Shown piece by piece: positions 57,401-64,000 of a stretch of DNA of 64,000 nucleotides. The notes below the pieces were generated by a model, which was given only the letters and a program-made list of their open reading frames with translations, did no database searches and had not been told where the DNA came from. Both the position numbers and the translations under genes were made by a program. This DNA is from Chitinilyticum piscinae (GTDB lineage Bacteria; Pseudomonadota; Gammaproteobacteria; Burkholderiales; Chitinibacteraceae), in NCBI RefSeq assembly GCF_015223195.1, contig NZ_JADFUA010000003.1:124001-188000 (forward strand), given 5' to 3'. The stretch's first letter is position 1, and the number at the start of each line of letters is the position of its first letter.

Positions 57401-57572
57401 GGCATTCCACTAAAGCTAAGAAAATCGGACGGAAAATAGTCCGGCATTTTAGCAGAAGATGCGGGAACTGACTCGATTTCTGACAATCAGAAGCCGAGCG
57501 AAATCAGGCAAATCCCCAATCCGCGCAGGCCAATCCATCCTTTGGGCTACGCAAACACCCAAGCTTGCCAGT

Positions 57573-57619
57573 GTATATTGCCGCAAGCAGCACAATAAAA
57601 CGGCTGCAGGGCAATACCC
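57573..57619 (-). repeat. Intergenic GGGTAT palindromic element, copy 10
   Basis: 47 bp in the 245-bp gap between ppc and ubiB, 26 bp past the ubiB stop. Minus strand GGGTATTGCCCTGCAGCC to GGCAATATAC, so the ends pair (GTATTGCC with GGCAATA-TAC). The first 14 bases closely match copy 11. Confidence 0.65.
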
Positions 57620-57645
57620 CGAAATCACGCCATCAATGCCAGTCG

Positions 57646-59175
57646 TCAGGCGAGCCTGGCCACCAGCAACCATAGCCCCCAGACCGCACCGCCAAGCAGC
57701 ACAGCGATCAGGGCCAGCCAGTAATTGCGTTTTTTCTGCTCCCACAGCAGGCCCTTGTAGCCAGCCAGCAGCAGCTCGGTCGGATTCTGCCCGAGCAGGT
57801 CATTGAGCTTGCGCGGCAGGCCCGGCAGCAGCGTCGCCCATTGTGGCGCCTCATGCTTGAGATTGGCCAGGAGGCCGCGCCAGCCGATCTGCTCGTTCAT
57901 CCAGCGCCGCAGGAAGGGATAAGCGGTCTGCCACAGATCGAGCTCGGGATCAAGCTGCCGCCCCAGCCCTTCGATATTGAGCAGTGTTTTCTGCAGCAAT
58001 ACCAGCTGCGGCTGGATTTCGACATTGAAGCGCCGCGACACTTCGAACAGGCGCAGCAGCACGACGCCGAAGGAAATCTGCGCCAGCGGCTTGTTGAAGA
58101 AGGGCTCACAGACCGAGCGCACGGCCGACTCCAGCTCCTCGACACGTGTGTCTTTGGGCACCCAGCCACACTCGATGTGCGCAGTCGCCACGCGTTTGTA
58201 ATCGCGCTCGAAAAAGGCGATGAAATTGATCGCCAGATACTGCTTGTCATGCTCGTTGAGCGAGCCGACGATGCCGAAATCCAGTGCAATGTAGCGATTG
58301 TCGGCCGCAACCAGAATATTCCCCGGGTGCATGTCGGCATGGAAAAAGCCGTGCCGGAATACCTGGGTGAAAAAAATCTCGACGCCATAGCGGCCCAGCT
58401 TTTTCAGGTCGATGCCGGCTGCGCGCAATTCGGCAATGCGGCCAACCGGAATGCCGTCCATCCATTCCAGCGTCAGCACCTGTCGCGCAGTCCAGTCGTA
58501 GAACACTTGCGGCACGATCAGCTGATCGGAACCAACAAAGTTGCGATGCAGCTGGGACGCGTTACCCGCCTCAATCATCAGATCCAGCTCGTCGTGCAGA
58601 TATCGGTCGAACTCGGCCACGACTTCCTGCGGACGCAGGCGCTTGCCATCGGCAAACAGCTTTTCCACCAGCGCGGCCATTACGCGCATCAGCGCCAGAT
58701 CCGCTTCGATCACCGGCAGAATGCCGGGGCGCAGCACCTTGACGGCCACCTTGCGCCCGTCCGGCAAACGCGCCGCGTGCACCTGCGCGATCGACGCCGA
58801 GGCCACCGGCGCACGATCGAACTCGGCGTAGAGTTCGCCCAGCGGACGCCTGAGCTCGGACTCGATCACCGCAACGGCGACCTCACCGGAAAACGCCGGC
58901 ACACGATCCTGCAGGCGCGCCAGTTCGTCGGCGATATCGGGCGGCATCAGATCGCGCCGGGTGGAAAGCACCTGCCCGAACTTGACGAAAATCGGCCCGA
59001 GATCCTCCAGAGCCAGACGCAGGCGCTCTCCGCGCGGCGCAGCAAGATTGCGCCAGAAAAACAGCGCGTGCAGTACCGCCGCCAGGCCGCGTACGCGCTC
59101 GTGACCAAGCAGGAATTCGTCCAGCCCGTAGCGGACCACCACCCGGGCGATTTTCAGCAGGCGCAGGATGCGCAT
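57646..59175 (-). CDS. ubiB: Ubiquinone biosynthesis kinase-like protein UbiB
   Basis: Atypical kinase/ATPase (ABC1/ADCK family) needed for coenzyme Q production. The 509-residue protein has the KxGQ motif ([16 protein letters not shown]), [11 protein letters not shown] as the alanine-rich loop replacing a P-loop, VAVKVLRPG with the lysine, and [12 protein letters not shown] and IALDFGIVG as catalytic motifs. Two membrane helices close the chain ([20 protein letters not shown]). It starts 3 bp after the ubiJ stop, with AAGGAA upstream. Confidence 0.96.
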   Translation of the reverse strand: MRILRLLKIARVVVRYGLDEFLLGHERVRGLAAVLHALFFWRNLAAPRGERLRLALEDLGPIFVKFGQVLSTRRDLMPPDIADELARLQDRVPAFSGEVAVAVIESELRRPLGELYAEFDRAPVASASIAQVHAARLPDGRKVAVKVLRPGILPVIEADLALMRVMAALVEKLFADGKRLRPQEVVAEFDRYLHDELDLMIEAGNASQLHRNFVGSDQLIVPQVFYDWTARQVLTLEWMDGIPVGRIAELRAAGIDLKKLGRYGVEIFFTQVFRHGFFHADMHPGNILVAADNRYIALDFGIVGSLNEHDKQYLAINFIAFFERDYKRVATAHIECGWVPKDTRVEELESAVRSVCEPFFNKPLAQISFGVVLLRLFEVSRRFNVEIQPQLVLLQKTLLNIEGLGRQLDPELDLWQTAYPFLRRWMNEQIGWRGLLANLKHEAPQWATLLPGLPRKLNDLLGQNPTELLLAGYKGLLWEQKKRNYWLALIAVLLGGAVWGLWLLVARLA

Positions 59176-59178
59176 CAG

Positions 59179-59751
59179 TTATTCCTTTATTCCGGCCTTG
59201 TGCTCGATACGCTGCAGCCGCTTCTCCAGGCGCGCCAGATCATCGCGCAGCGCATCGACCGCGGCGTAATGCTGCACCGCTGCCGGCTTGTCCAGCAGCA
59301 ATGGCGCCTCATCGCGCAGGTATTCCACCCAGGCCAGCAGCAGGCGCGAGCCGATGGCCCCCGGAATGCCGCCAACCTTGCCGGCCAGCCAGACAATGCG
59401 CCGTGCCGCCACGTCACCGACCAGCTGCGAGAGCTCTTCAGCCGCGTCCCAGCGCAGCTTGCCCAACACATTGCCAAGTGCGGCCCCCAGCTCGGGATCC
59501 CCATCGAGCACCACCTGCCTCGCAGCAGCCTGCGGATCCGCCATGCGGGTATAGAAAAACGCCAGCGGCAGATCGAGTACGGCCTCGGGCTCCGCCTGAC
59601 TGTGCGCCAGCCGGCCATCGCCGGTTACCACCAGCACGGCCGAAGTCAGCGGCACACTGATTTTCACCGTGCGACCGGCCAGCCGCAGCAGTTCATCGCG
59701 CCGCTCCGGCGCATGCTTGAGCAGTCGATTCAGCGCGGTGGCCAGCAGCAT
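59179..59751 (-). CDS. ubiJ: Ubiquinone biosynthesis accessory factor UbiJ
   Basis: Lipid-binding SCP2-domain protein that organises the cytosolic Ubi complex. The 190-residue length and the order ubiE-ubiJ-ubiB are as in E. coli. The N-terminal half is the SCP2 fold (LTSAVLVVTGDGRLAHSQAEPEAVLDLPLAFF); the C-terminal part is a coiled coil (DALRDDLARLEKRLQRIEHKAG). Its start overlaps the ubiE stop by one base (TGATG). Confidence 0.9.
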   Translation of the reverse strand: MLLATALNRLLKHAPERRDELLRLAGRTVKISVPLTSAVLVVTGDGRLAHSQAEPEAVLDLPLAFFYTRMADPQAAARQVVLDGDPELGAALGNVLGKLRWDAAEELSQLVGDVAARRIVWLAGKVGGIPGAIGSRLLLAWVEYLRDEAPLLLDKPAAVQHYAAVDALRDDLARLEKRLQRIEHKAGIKE

Positions 59752-60488
59752 CAGAATTTGGTTCCTTTATGCAGCGCAACCACGCCACCAGTCATGTTGT
59801 GATAGTCGACACGGCCGAAACCGGCGTCGAGCATCATCTGCTTGAGTGTTTCCTGATCCGGGTGCATGCGGATCGACTCGGCCAGGTACTGGTAGGAATC
59901 GGCATCATTGGCAACCAGCTTGCCCATGAAGGGCAAGAGCTTGAAGGAATACAGATCATAGGCCGGCTTCAGCGGCGCCCAGACCTTGGAGAATTCCAGC
60001 ACCAGCAAGCGCCCTCCCGGCTTGAGCACGCGCAGCATTTCCTTCAGCGCGGCATCCTTGTGCGTCATGTTGCGCAGGCCGAACGCCACCGACACGAGAT
60101 CGAAATAGTTGTCGGGGAAGGGCAGCTTTTCCGCGTCACACTGTGCGGCCGGCACCGTGAAACCGGCATCCAGCAACCGGTCGCGGCCGACGCCCAGCAT
60201 CGAGCTATTGATGTCGGTGAGCCAGACCTGCCCGGTCTTGCCCACCTTTTTGGCAAAGGCCTTGGAAAGGTCGCCAGTGCCACCGGCAATGTCGAGCACG
60301 CGGTCGCCCGCCTTCACGCCGCTGGTCTCGATGGTGAAGAACTTCCAGGCACGGTGCAGACCACCGGACATCAGGTCGTTCATCACGTCGTATTTCTGCG
60401 CCACCGAATGAAACACCTCGGCAACCTTGTGCGCCTTTTCCGATTCGTTGACGGTCTTGAAACCGAAATGCGTTTGCTGTTCGCTCAT
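59751..60488 (-). CDS. ubiE: Ubiquinone/menaquinone methyltransferase UbiE
   Basis: SAM-dependent C-methyltransferase of quinone synthesis. The 245-residue protein opens [43 protein letters not shown], binds SAM with [12 protein letters not shown] and ends [16 protein letters not shown], all family hallmarks. The ATG 60488 is preferred over an open start at 60551 that would enter the repeat element. First of the three ubi genes, which are tightly packed and surely co-transcribed. Confidence 0.97.
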   Translation of the reverse strand: MSEQQTHFGFKTVNESEKAHKVAEVFHSVAQKYDVMNDLMSGGLHRAWKFFTIETSGVKAGDRVLDIAGGTGDLSKAFAKKVGKTGQVWLTDINSSMLGVGRDRLLDAGFTVPAAQCDAEKLPFPDNYFDLVSVAFGLRNMTHKDAALKEMLRVLKPGGRLLVLEFSKVWAPLKPAYDLYSFKLLPFMGKLVANDADSYQYLAESIRMHPDQETLKQMMLDAGFGRVDYHNMTGGVVALHKGTKF

Positions 60489-60500
60489 GATATGCCCCAA

Positions 60501-60549
60501 GGGTATAACCCTGAATGCTTTGAAAATTATACGCCGCAGCGCAATACCC
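60501..60549 (-). repeat. Intergenic GGGTAT palindromic element, copy 11
   Basis: 49 bp between the DUF971 gene and ubiE, 2 nt past the DUF971 stop. Both ends are GGGTAT: minus strand GGGTATTGCGCTGCGGC, plus strand GGGTATAACCCTGAATGC, so both match the family's conserved end. Confidence 0.65.
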
Positions 60550-60551
60550 AA

Positions 60552-60926
60552 TCAGGCATCACGCGAACCACCCTCGGCGGCCAGTCGCTCCAGATACAGC
60601 TGCCAATAGGCATCGTGCTTTTGCCCCAGTTCGAACAGGTATTCCCAGGAGTACAGGCCGGACGAGTGGCCGTCATCGAAAACCAGCTTGACGGCATAGT
60701 TGCCCACCGGCAGGACATCCTCGATCGCCACGTTGCGCTTGCCGGACTGGAGAGTGCCGGGCCCAACGCCATGCCCGCGCACCTCGGCCGACGGGCTGTA
60801 GACCCGCAGGTATTCACACGGCAGCGCGTAGCGCGTGCCATCGGGATACCCCAGCACCAACTGCCGTGACTGGGCTTCGAGGATGATTTCTTCGGGGATC
60901 GGCGTTGTAGCGCTAAGACCGGCCAT
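60552..60926 (-). CDS. DUF971 family protein
   Basis: A 124-residue protein of the DUF971 family (the N-terminal domain of gamma-butyrobetaine hydroxylase-like proteins). Matching parts are LVLGYPDGTRYALPCEYLRVYSPSAEVRGHG, VAIEDVLPVGNYAVKLVFDDGHSSGLYSWEYL and the helical end. The start is ambiguous between ATG 60926 and GTG 60941, neither with a clear ribosome site. In many proteobacteria this gene precedes ubiE, as here, which hints at a quinone or Fe-S link, but no function is established. Confidence 0.85.
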   Translation of the reverse strand: MAGLSATTPIPEEIILEAQSRQLVLGYPDGTRYALPCEYLRVYSPSAEVRGHGVGPGTLQSGKRNVAIEDVLPVGNYAVKLVFDDGHSSGLYSWEYLFELGQKHDAYWQLYLERLAAEGGSRDA

Positions 60927-61022
60927 AAGCTGTATCTGCACGGAAGTTCTGGATCAAGGCGTAATCATACCCTGCCTTGCGACGACTGTTGCAGCAGAAC
61001 GCAGCGCAGCCCTCGTCAGCAA

Positions 61023-61057
61023 CTTGTCATATTATGTTCACAAAGACGCCTTATTCT
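61023..61057 (+). promoter_or_regulatory. phoB: Candidate Pho box and -10 of phoB
   Basis: CTTGTCATATT-ATGTTCACAAA at 61023-61044 has TCA repeated with 11-bp period (61027 and 61038) and one perfect TGTCA half-site. A -10-like TATTCT follows at 61052-61057. This is the expected layout for PhoB self-activation. Confidence 0.55.
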
Positions 61058-61091
61058 CGCAATATCGCTGCAACCCTCTCAAGGACCCTCC

Positions 61092-61778
61092 ATGCCCGCC
61101 AATATTCTCCTGGTTGAAGACGAACCGGCCATCCAGGAACTGATTGCCTTCAATCTCACCCAGGCCGGGCACCACGTGATGCGCGCCGACACCGCCGAGA
61201 GCGCCCAGAGCATCGTCCGCAACGCCCTGCCCGACCTGATCCTGCTGGACTGGATGCTGCCAGGCATGTCCGGTATCGATTTTGCCCGCCGCCTGCGCGG
61301 CGACGAGCGCACCAAAACCATTCCGCTGATCATGCTCACCGCGCGCTCCGACGAACAGGACAAAATCGCCGGGCTGGACACCGGTGCGGACGACTACATC
61401 ACCAAGCCATTCTCGCCGCGCGAGCTGCAGGCCCGCATCAAGGCGGTACTGCGCCGCCGCGCCCCGCAAGCCACCGATGATCCGGTCGAGATCAAGGGGC
61501 TGCGCCTGGATCCGGTCACCCACCGCGTCACCGGCAACGGCCTGCCACTGGACCTTGGCCCGACCGAATTCCGCCTGCTGCATTTTTTCATGACCCACGC
61601 CGAACGCGTCCATTCCCGCGCCCATCTGCTCGACCAGGTGTGGGGCGACCATGTGTTCGTCGAGGAACGAACCGTTGACGTACATATCCGCCGCCTGCGA
61701 TCCTCACTGGAAGGCACGGGCCATGACACCCTGATCCAGACCGTACGCGGCTCGGGTTACCGCCTGTCCGCCAACTAA
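61092..61778 (+). CDS. phoB: Phosphate regulon response regulator PhoB
   Basis: OmpR-type regulator that turns on phosphate-starvation genes. The 228-residue protein has a receiver domain with the acidic pair in LLVEDEPAI, phospho-acceptor Asp53 (LILLDWMLPG) and Lys in DYITKPFSPREL, then a winged helix (LGPTEFRLLHFFMTHAERVHSRAHLLDQVWG, VHIRRLRSSL). The ATG 61092 has AAGGA 6 nt upstream. It precedes phoR by 50 bp. Confidence 0.97.
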   Translation: MPANILLVEDEPAIQELIAFNLTQAGHHVMRADTAESAQSIVRNALPDLILLDWMLPGMSGIDFARRLRGDERTKTIPLIMLTARSDEQDKIAGLDTGADDYITKPFSPRELQARIKAVLRRRAPQATDDPVEIKGLRLDPVTHRVTGNGLPLDLGPTEFRLLHFFMTHAERVHSRAHLLDQVWGDHVFVEERTVDVHIRRLRSSLEGTGHDTLIQTVRGSGYRLSAN

Positions 61779-61828
61779 CGCTGGCGCGGCCGGCCACTAG
61801 CCGGCTCGCTCCTCACAAGGTTTACATC

Positions 61829-63115
61829 ATGCTCTGGCTGCGTTCAGTCATCTATTATCTTTTCCTGACACTGATCGCGCTGTTCATCGGCGGCATCGGC
61901 GGTGCCGCCTGGGGTCTGGGTTTTGCACTCGGCGCGACCCTGCTGAGCCTGTGGTTCCACCTCTACAACCTGGGCCGCCTGCACCACTGGCTGCAGCACC
62001 CCAATGTCGATACGGTGCCGTCGAGCTTCCTGCTGTGGCAGGAGGTGTTCGACAAGTTGTATGACCAGATCCGCCTGCAGAAAAAAGCCAAGGAGCGCAT
62101 CTCCTCGACCCTGGAGCGCTTCATGAGTGCCGGCGAGGCACTGCCCGATGGCGTGATCATTCTGGACGAATTTGACCGCATCGAATGGTGCAATCCGGCC
62201 GCCAGCCAGCATCTGGGCCTGAACCCGATTGCCGATGTCGGGCAGCAGGTCACCCACCTGGTGCGCCATCCGCAGCTGCGCGAATACCTGAAAACCCAGG
62301 ATTTCAGCCATCCGCTGCAATTGCGCCTGAACCGTCAGCAGGAGCAGCTGCTCTCGATCCAGCTGGTGCCTTTCGATTCGACCCGCAAGCTGCTGCTGAC
62401 GCGCGACATTACGTCACTTGATCGCGTGCAGACCGTGCACCGTGATTTCGTTGCCAATGTGTCGCATGAGCTGCGCACGCCACTGACCGTGGTGGGTGGC
62501 TTCATCGAGACCATGCAGGATCTGCCGGACATGGATGTGAACACCCGCAACCAGCAGCTGCAGCTGATGTACGAACAGACCCAGCGCATGCAGCGTCTGG
62601 TTGAGGATCTGCTCACGCTGTCCAAGCTGGAAAGCGGACAGCAGCTGCGTGAAGAGGAAGTCGATGTTCCGCAACTGCTGCAATTGCTGCTCACCGAAGC
62701 CAAAGGGCTGTCGCAGGGTCGACACACCGTCAGCATTGCCAGCAGCGCCCGCGCCAAGCTGATCGGCAATCACGACGAGCTGCATTCGGCCTTTGGCAAT
62801 CTGGTTTCCAACGCCATCCGCTACACGCCAGCCGGCGGCAGCATTTCGCTGGCCTGGGAGTTGCGCAATGGCCAAGGCTGCTTCTGCGTGCGCGACACCG
62901 GCATCGGCCTTGCTCCCGAGCACATTCCGCGCCTGACCGAGCGCTTCTACCGCGTCGATCGCGGCCGCTCGCGCAATACCGGCGGCACCGGGCTGGGACT
63001 GGCGATCGTCAAGCACATCCTGCAGCGCCACCAGGCCCAGCTCGCCATCCAGTCGCAACTGGGGCAGGGCAGCGAATTTGCGGTGAAATTTCCGCTGCAG
63101 CGCACGCTGGACTAA
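61829..63115 (+). CDS. phoR: Phosphate regulon sensor kinase PhoR
   Basis: Inner-membrane kinase/phosphatase for PhoB. The 428-residue protein has an N-terminal hairpin of two membrane helices (residues about 8-45), a short linker, a PAS domain (ALPDGVIILDEFDRIEWCNPAASQHLGL), HisKA with His213 in FVANVSHELRTPLTVVGGF and the HATPase domain (NLVSNAIRYTP, VRDTGIGL, TGGTGLGLAIVKHIL). The 428 residues and the lack of a sizeable periplasmic domain are typical of PhoR. Confidence 0.96.
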   Translation: MLWLRSVIYYLFLTLIALFIGGIGGAAWGLGFALGATLLSLWFHLYNLGRLHHWLQHPNVDTVPSSFLLWQEVFDKLYDQIRLQKKAKERISSTLERFMSAGEALPDGVIILDEFDRIEWCNPAASQHLGLNPIADVGQQVTHLVRHPQLREYLKTQDFSHPLQLRLNRQQEQLLSIQLVPFDSTRKLLLTRDITSLDRVQTVHRDFVANVSHELRTPLTVVGGFIETMQDLPDMDVNTRNQQLQLMYEQTQRMQRLVEDLLTLSKLESGQQLREEEVDVPQLLQLLLTEAKGLSQGRHTVSIASSARAKLIGNHDELHSAFGNLVSNAIRYTPAGGSISLAWELRNGQGCFCVRDTGIGLAPEHIPRLTERFYRVDRGRSRNTGGTGLGLAIVKHILQRHQAQLAIQSQLGQGSEFAVKFPLQRTLD

Positions 63116-63352
63116 GCCGAGCCGCCATTGCGCAGTCATGGATGGAAAGCGATTGCCAATTGTTTGCAATAAGCACGGGGAATGCCACTACAATAGCCGG
63201 ATTCCCGCCGGCGGCTCCGCCTCACCGGTGACGGCATGTTTGCGCCATCGCAAAGGCCGGATTAAGCGAACGGCGCATAATCCGCCCGAATACTGATGAG
63301 CGGGGCCGGCTGTTTGCCCCATCCAATCCACTGACAAGAAGGTCCGACTTCC

Positions 63353-64000
63353 ATGAGTAGAATCGCTGCCATCCGTCCTTTCGGCCAGACCATCTGGCTG
63401 GACAACCTGTCCCGTGGCCTGATCAAGGCTGGCACCCTGCAAAAGCTGTTTGACGAAGACAAGATTGCCGGTGTGACCTCCAACCCGGCCATTTTCTACA
63501 AGTCCATCTCCAGCGACCCGCTCTACATCGAACCGCTGAACGAACTGAAAAAAGACGCCAGCCTCAGCGCCGAACAGCGTTATGAAGCACTGGTGATCCC
63601 GGACGTTCAGGCCGCCTGCGACCTGACCATGGCCATGTACAAGGACAGCCAGGGCCAGGATGGTTACGTCAGCCTGGAAGTTTCCCCGACTCTGGCCAAC
63701 GACGCCCAAGGCACAATCGACAACGCCAAGCGCCTGTGGGCCGCGATCAACCGCCCGAATGCCATGATCAAGGTTCCGGCAACGGCGGCTGGCTGCATCG
63801 CTTTCGAAGAACTGATCGCCTCCGGCATCAACGTCAACATCACCCTGATGTTCAACCTGAAGCACGTTGACGACGTCCTCACCGCCTACATCCGTGGTCT
63901 GGAAGCCCGTGCAGCTGCTGGTCTGCCGGTTGATGGCGTTCGCGCTGTTGCCTCCGTGTTCCTGTCCCGCGTGGACAGCCTGATCGATCCGAAGCTGGAT
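63353..64000 (+). CDS. tal: Transaldolase (3' end missing)
   Basis: Pentose phosphate enzyme that moves a dihydroxyacetone unit through a lysine Schiff base. The visible 216 residues include GQTIWLDNLSRGLIKAGTLQKLFDEDKIAGVTSNPAIF, VSLEVSPTLANDAQGTIDNAKRLW and the catalytic lysine in NAMIKVPATAAG, which with VNITLMFNLKHV indicates the longer Tal sub-type (about 350 residues). The ATG 63353 has AGAAGG about 10 nt upstream. The gene continues past the right edge. Confidence 0.95.
   Translation, partial: MSRIAAIRPFGQTIWLDNLSRGLIKAGTLQKLFDEDKIAGVTSNPAIFYKSISSDPLYIEPLNELKKDASLSAEQRYEALVIPDVQAACDLTMAMYKDSQGQDGYVSLEVSPTLANDAQGTIDNAKRLWAAINRPNAMIKVPATAAGCIAFEELIASGINVNITLMFNLKHVDDVLTAYIRGLEARAAAGLPVDGVRAVASVFLSRVDSLIDPKLD

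Noticed and set aside
57401-57572. tRNA or small RNA in the ppc-ubiB gap
   Set aside because: A hairpin-like TTTCTGACAATCAGAA is present but no cloverleaf, promoter or terminator.

Overview
The window is a GC-rich, densely packed chromosomal segment of a betaproteobacterium. The gene content (dusB-fis-purH, prfA beside hemA, a ubiE-ubiJ-ubiB run, phoBR, pilU, lgt, ppc, rpiA, tal) points to Neisseriales / Chromobacteriaceae-Chitinibacteraceae-like bacteria. That placement is inferred from gene content and protein style, not from a search. No rRNA, tRNA, CRISPR array, insertion sequence or prophage was recognised.

Layout. 1-9.5 kb: a truncated LytS/BtsS-type sensor kinase, a divergent LysR/YeiH pair around a clean operator palindrome, a small unknown gene, purD, a PagP-type lipid A palmitoyltransferase, purH, fis and dusB. 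9.5-18.3 kb: unknown membrane protein, DsbA-like oxidoreductase, matrixin-like protease, ilvD, lgt, a DUF456 protein, corA and ppx/gppA. 18.5-35.8 kb: two complete but different glutamate synthase (GOGAT) operons, gltB1-gltD1 and gltB2-gltD2. Between them lie an unknown gene, a formate/nitrite channel, a PQ-loop membrane protein and a lapG-lapD pair for c-di-GMP-controlled adhesin release. 35.9-39.6 kb: an unusual TPR cluster containing one GGDEF protein with a destroyed signature and two stand-alone, mutually similar TPR proteins. 39.7-50.1 kb: marC-type gene, rpiA with a structured leader, phoU with a Pho-box-like site, a solute-binding protein, an AEC transporter, pilU, a very large symporter-like sensor kinase and an unknown membrane-anchored protein. 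50.1-64 kb: prfA translationally coupled to a small exported protein, hemA, murB, ppc, the ubiquinone genes ubiB-ubiJ-ubiE with a DUF971 gene, phoB-phoR and the start of tal.

Connections. Phosphate control is split between phoU (41.4 kb) and phoBR (61.1 kb), and both have candidate Pho boxes. Nitrogen assimilation appears twice. lapG/lapD supply a complete c-di-GMP read-out module with no adhesin nearby. De novo purine genes purD and purH bracket pagP.

The least expected signal is a family of about 48-bp imperfect palindromes that begin GGGTAT and lie only in intergenic gaps. Eleven copies were found by eye. In all eleven the best-conserved end lies on the minus strand, whatever the direction of the flanking genes. 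This looks like an undescribed REP/MITE-like or chromosome-polarity element and is the main candidate for follow-up.
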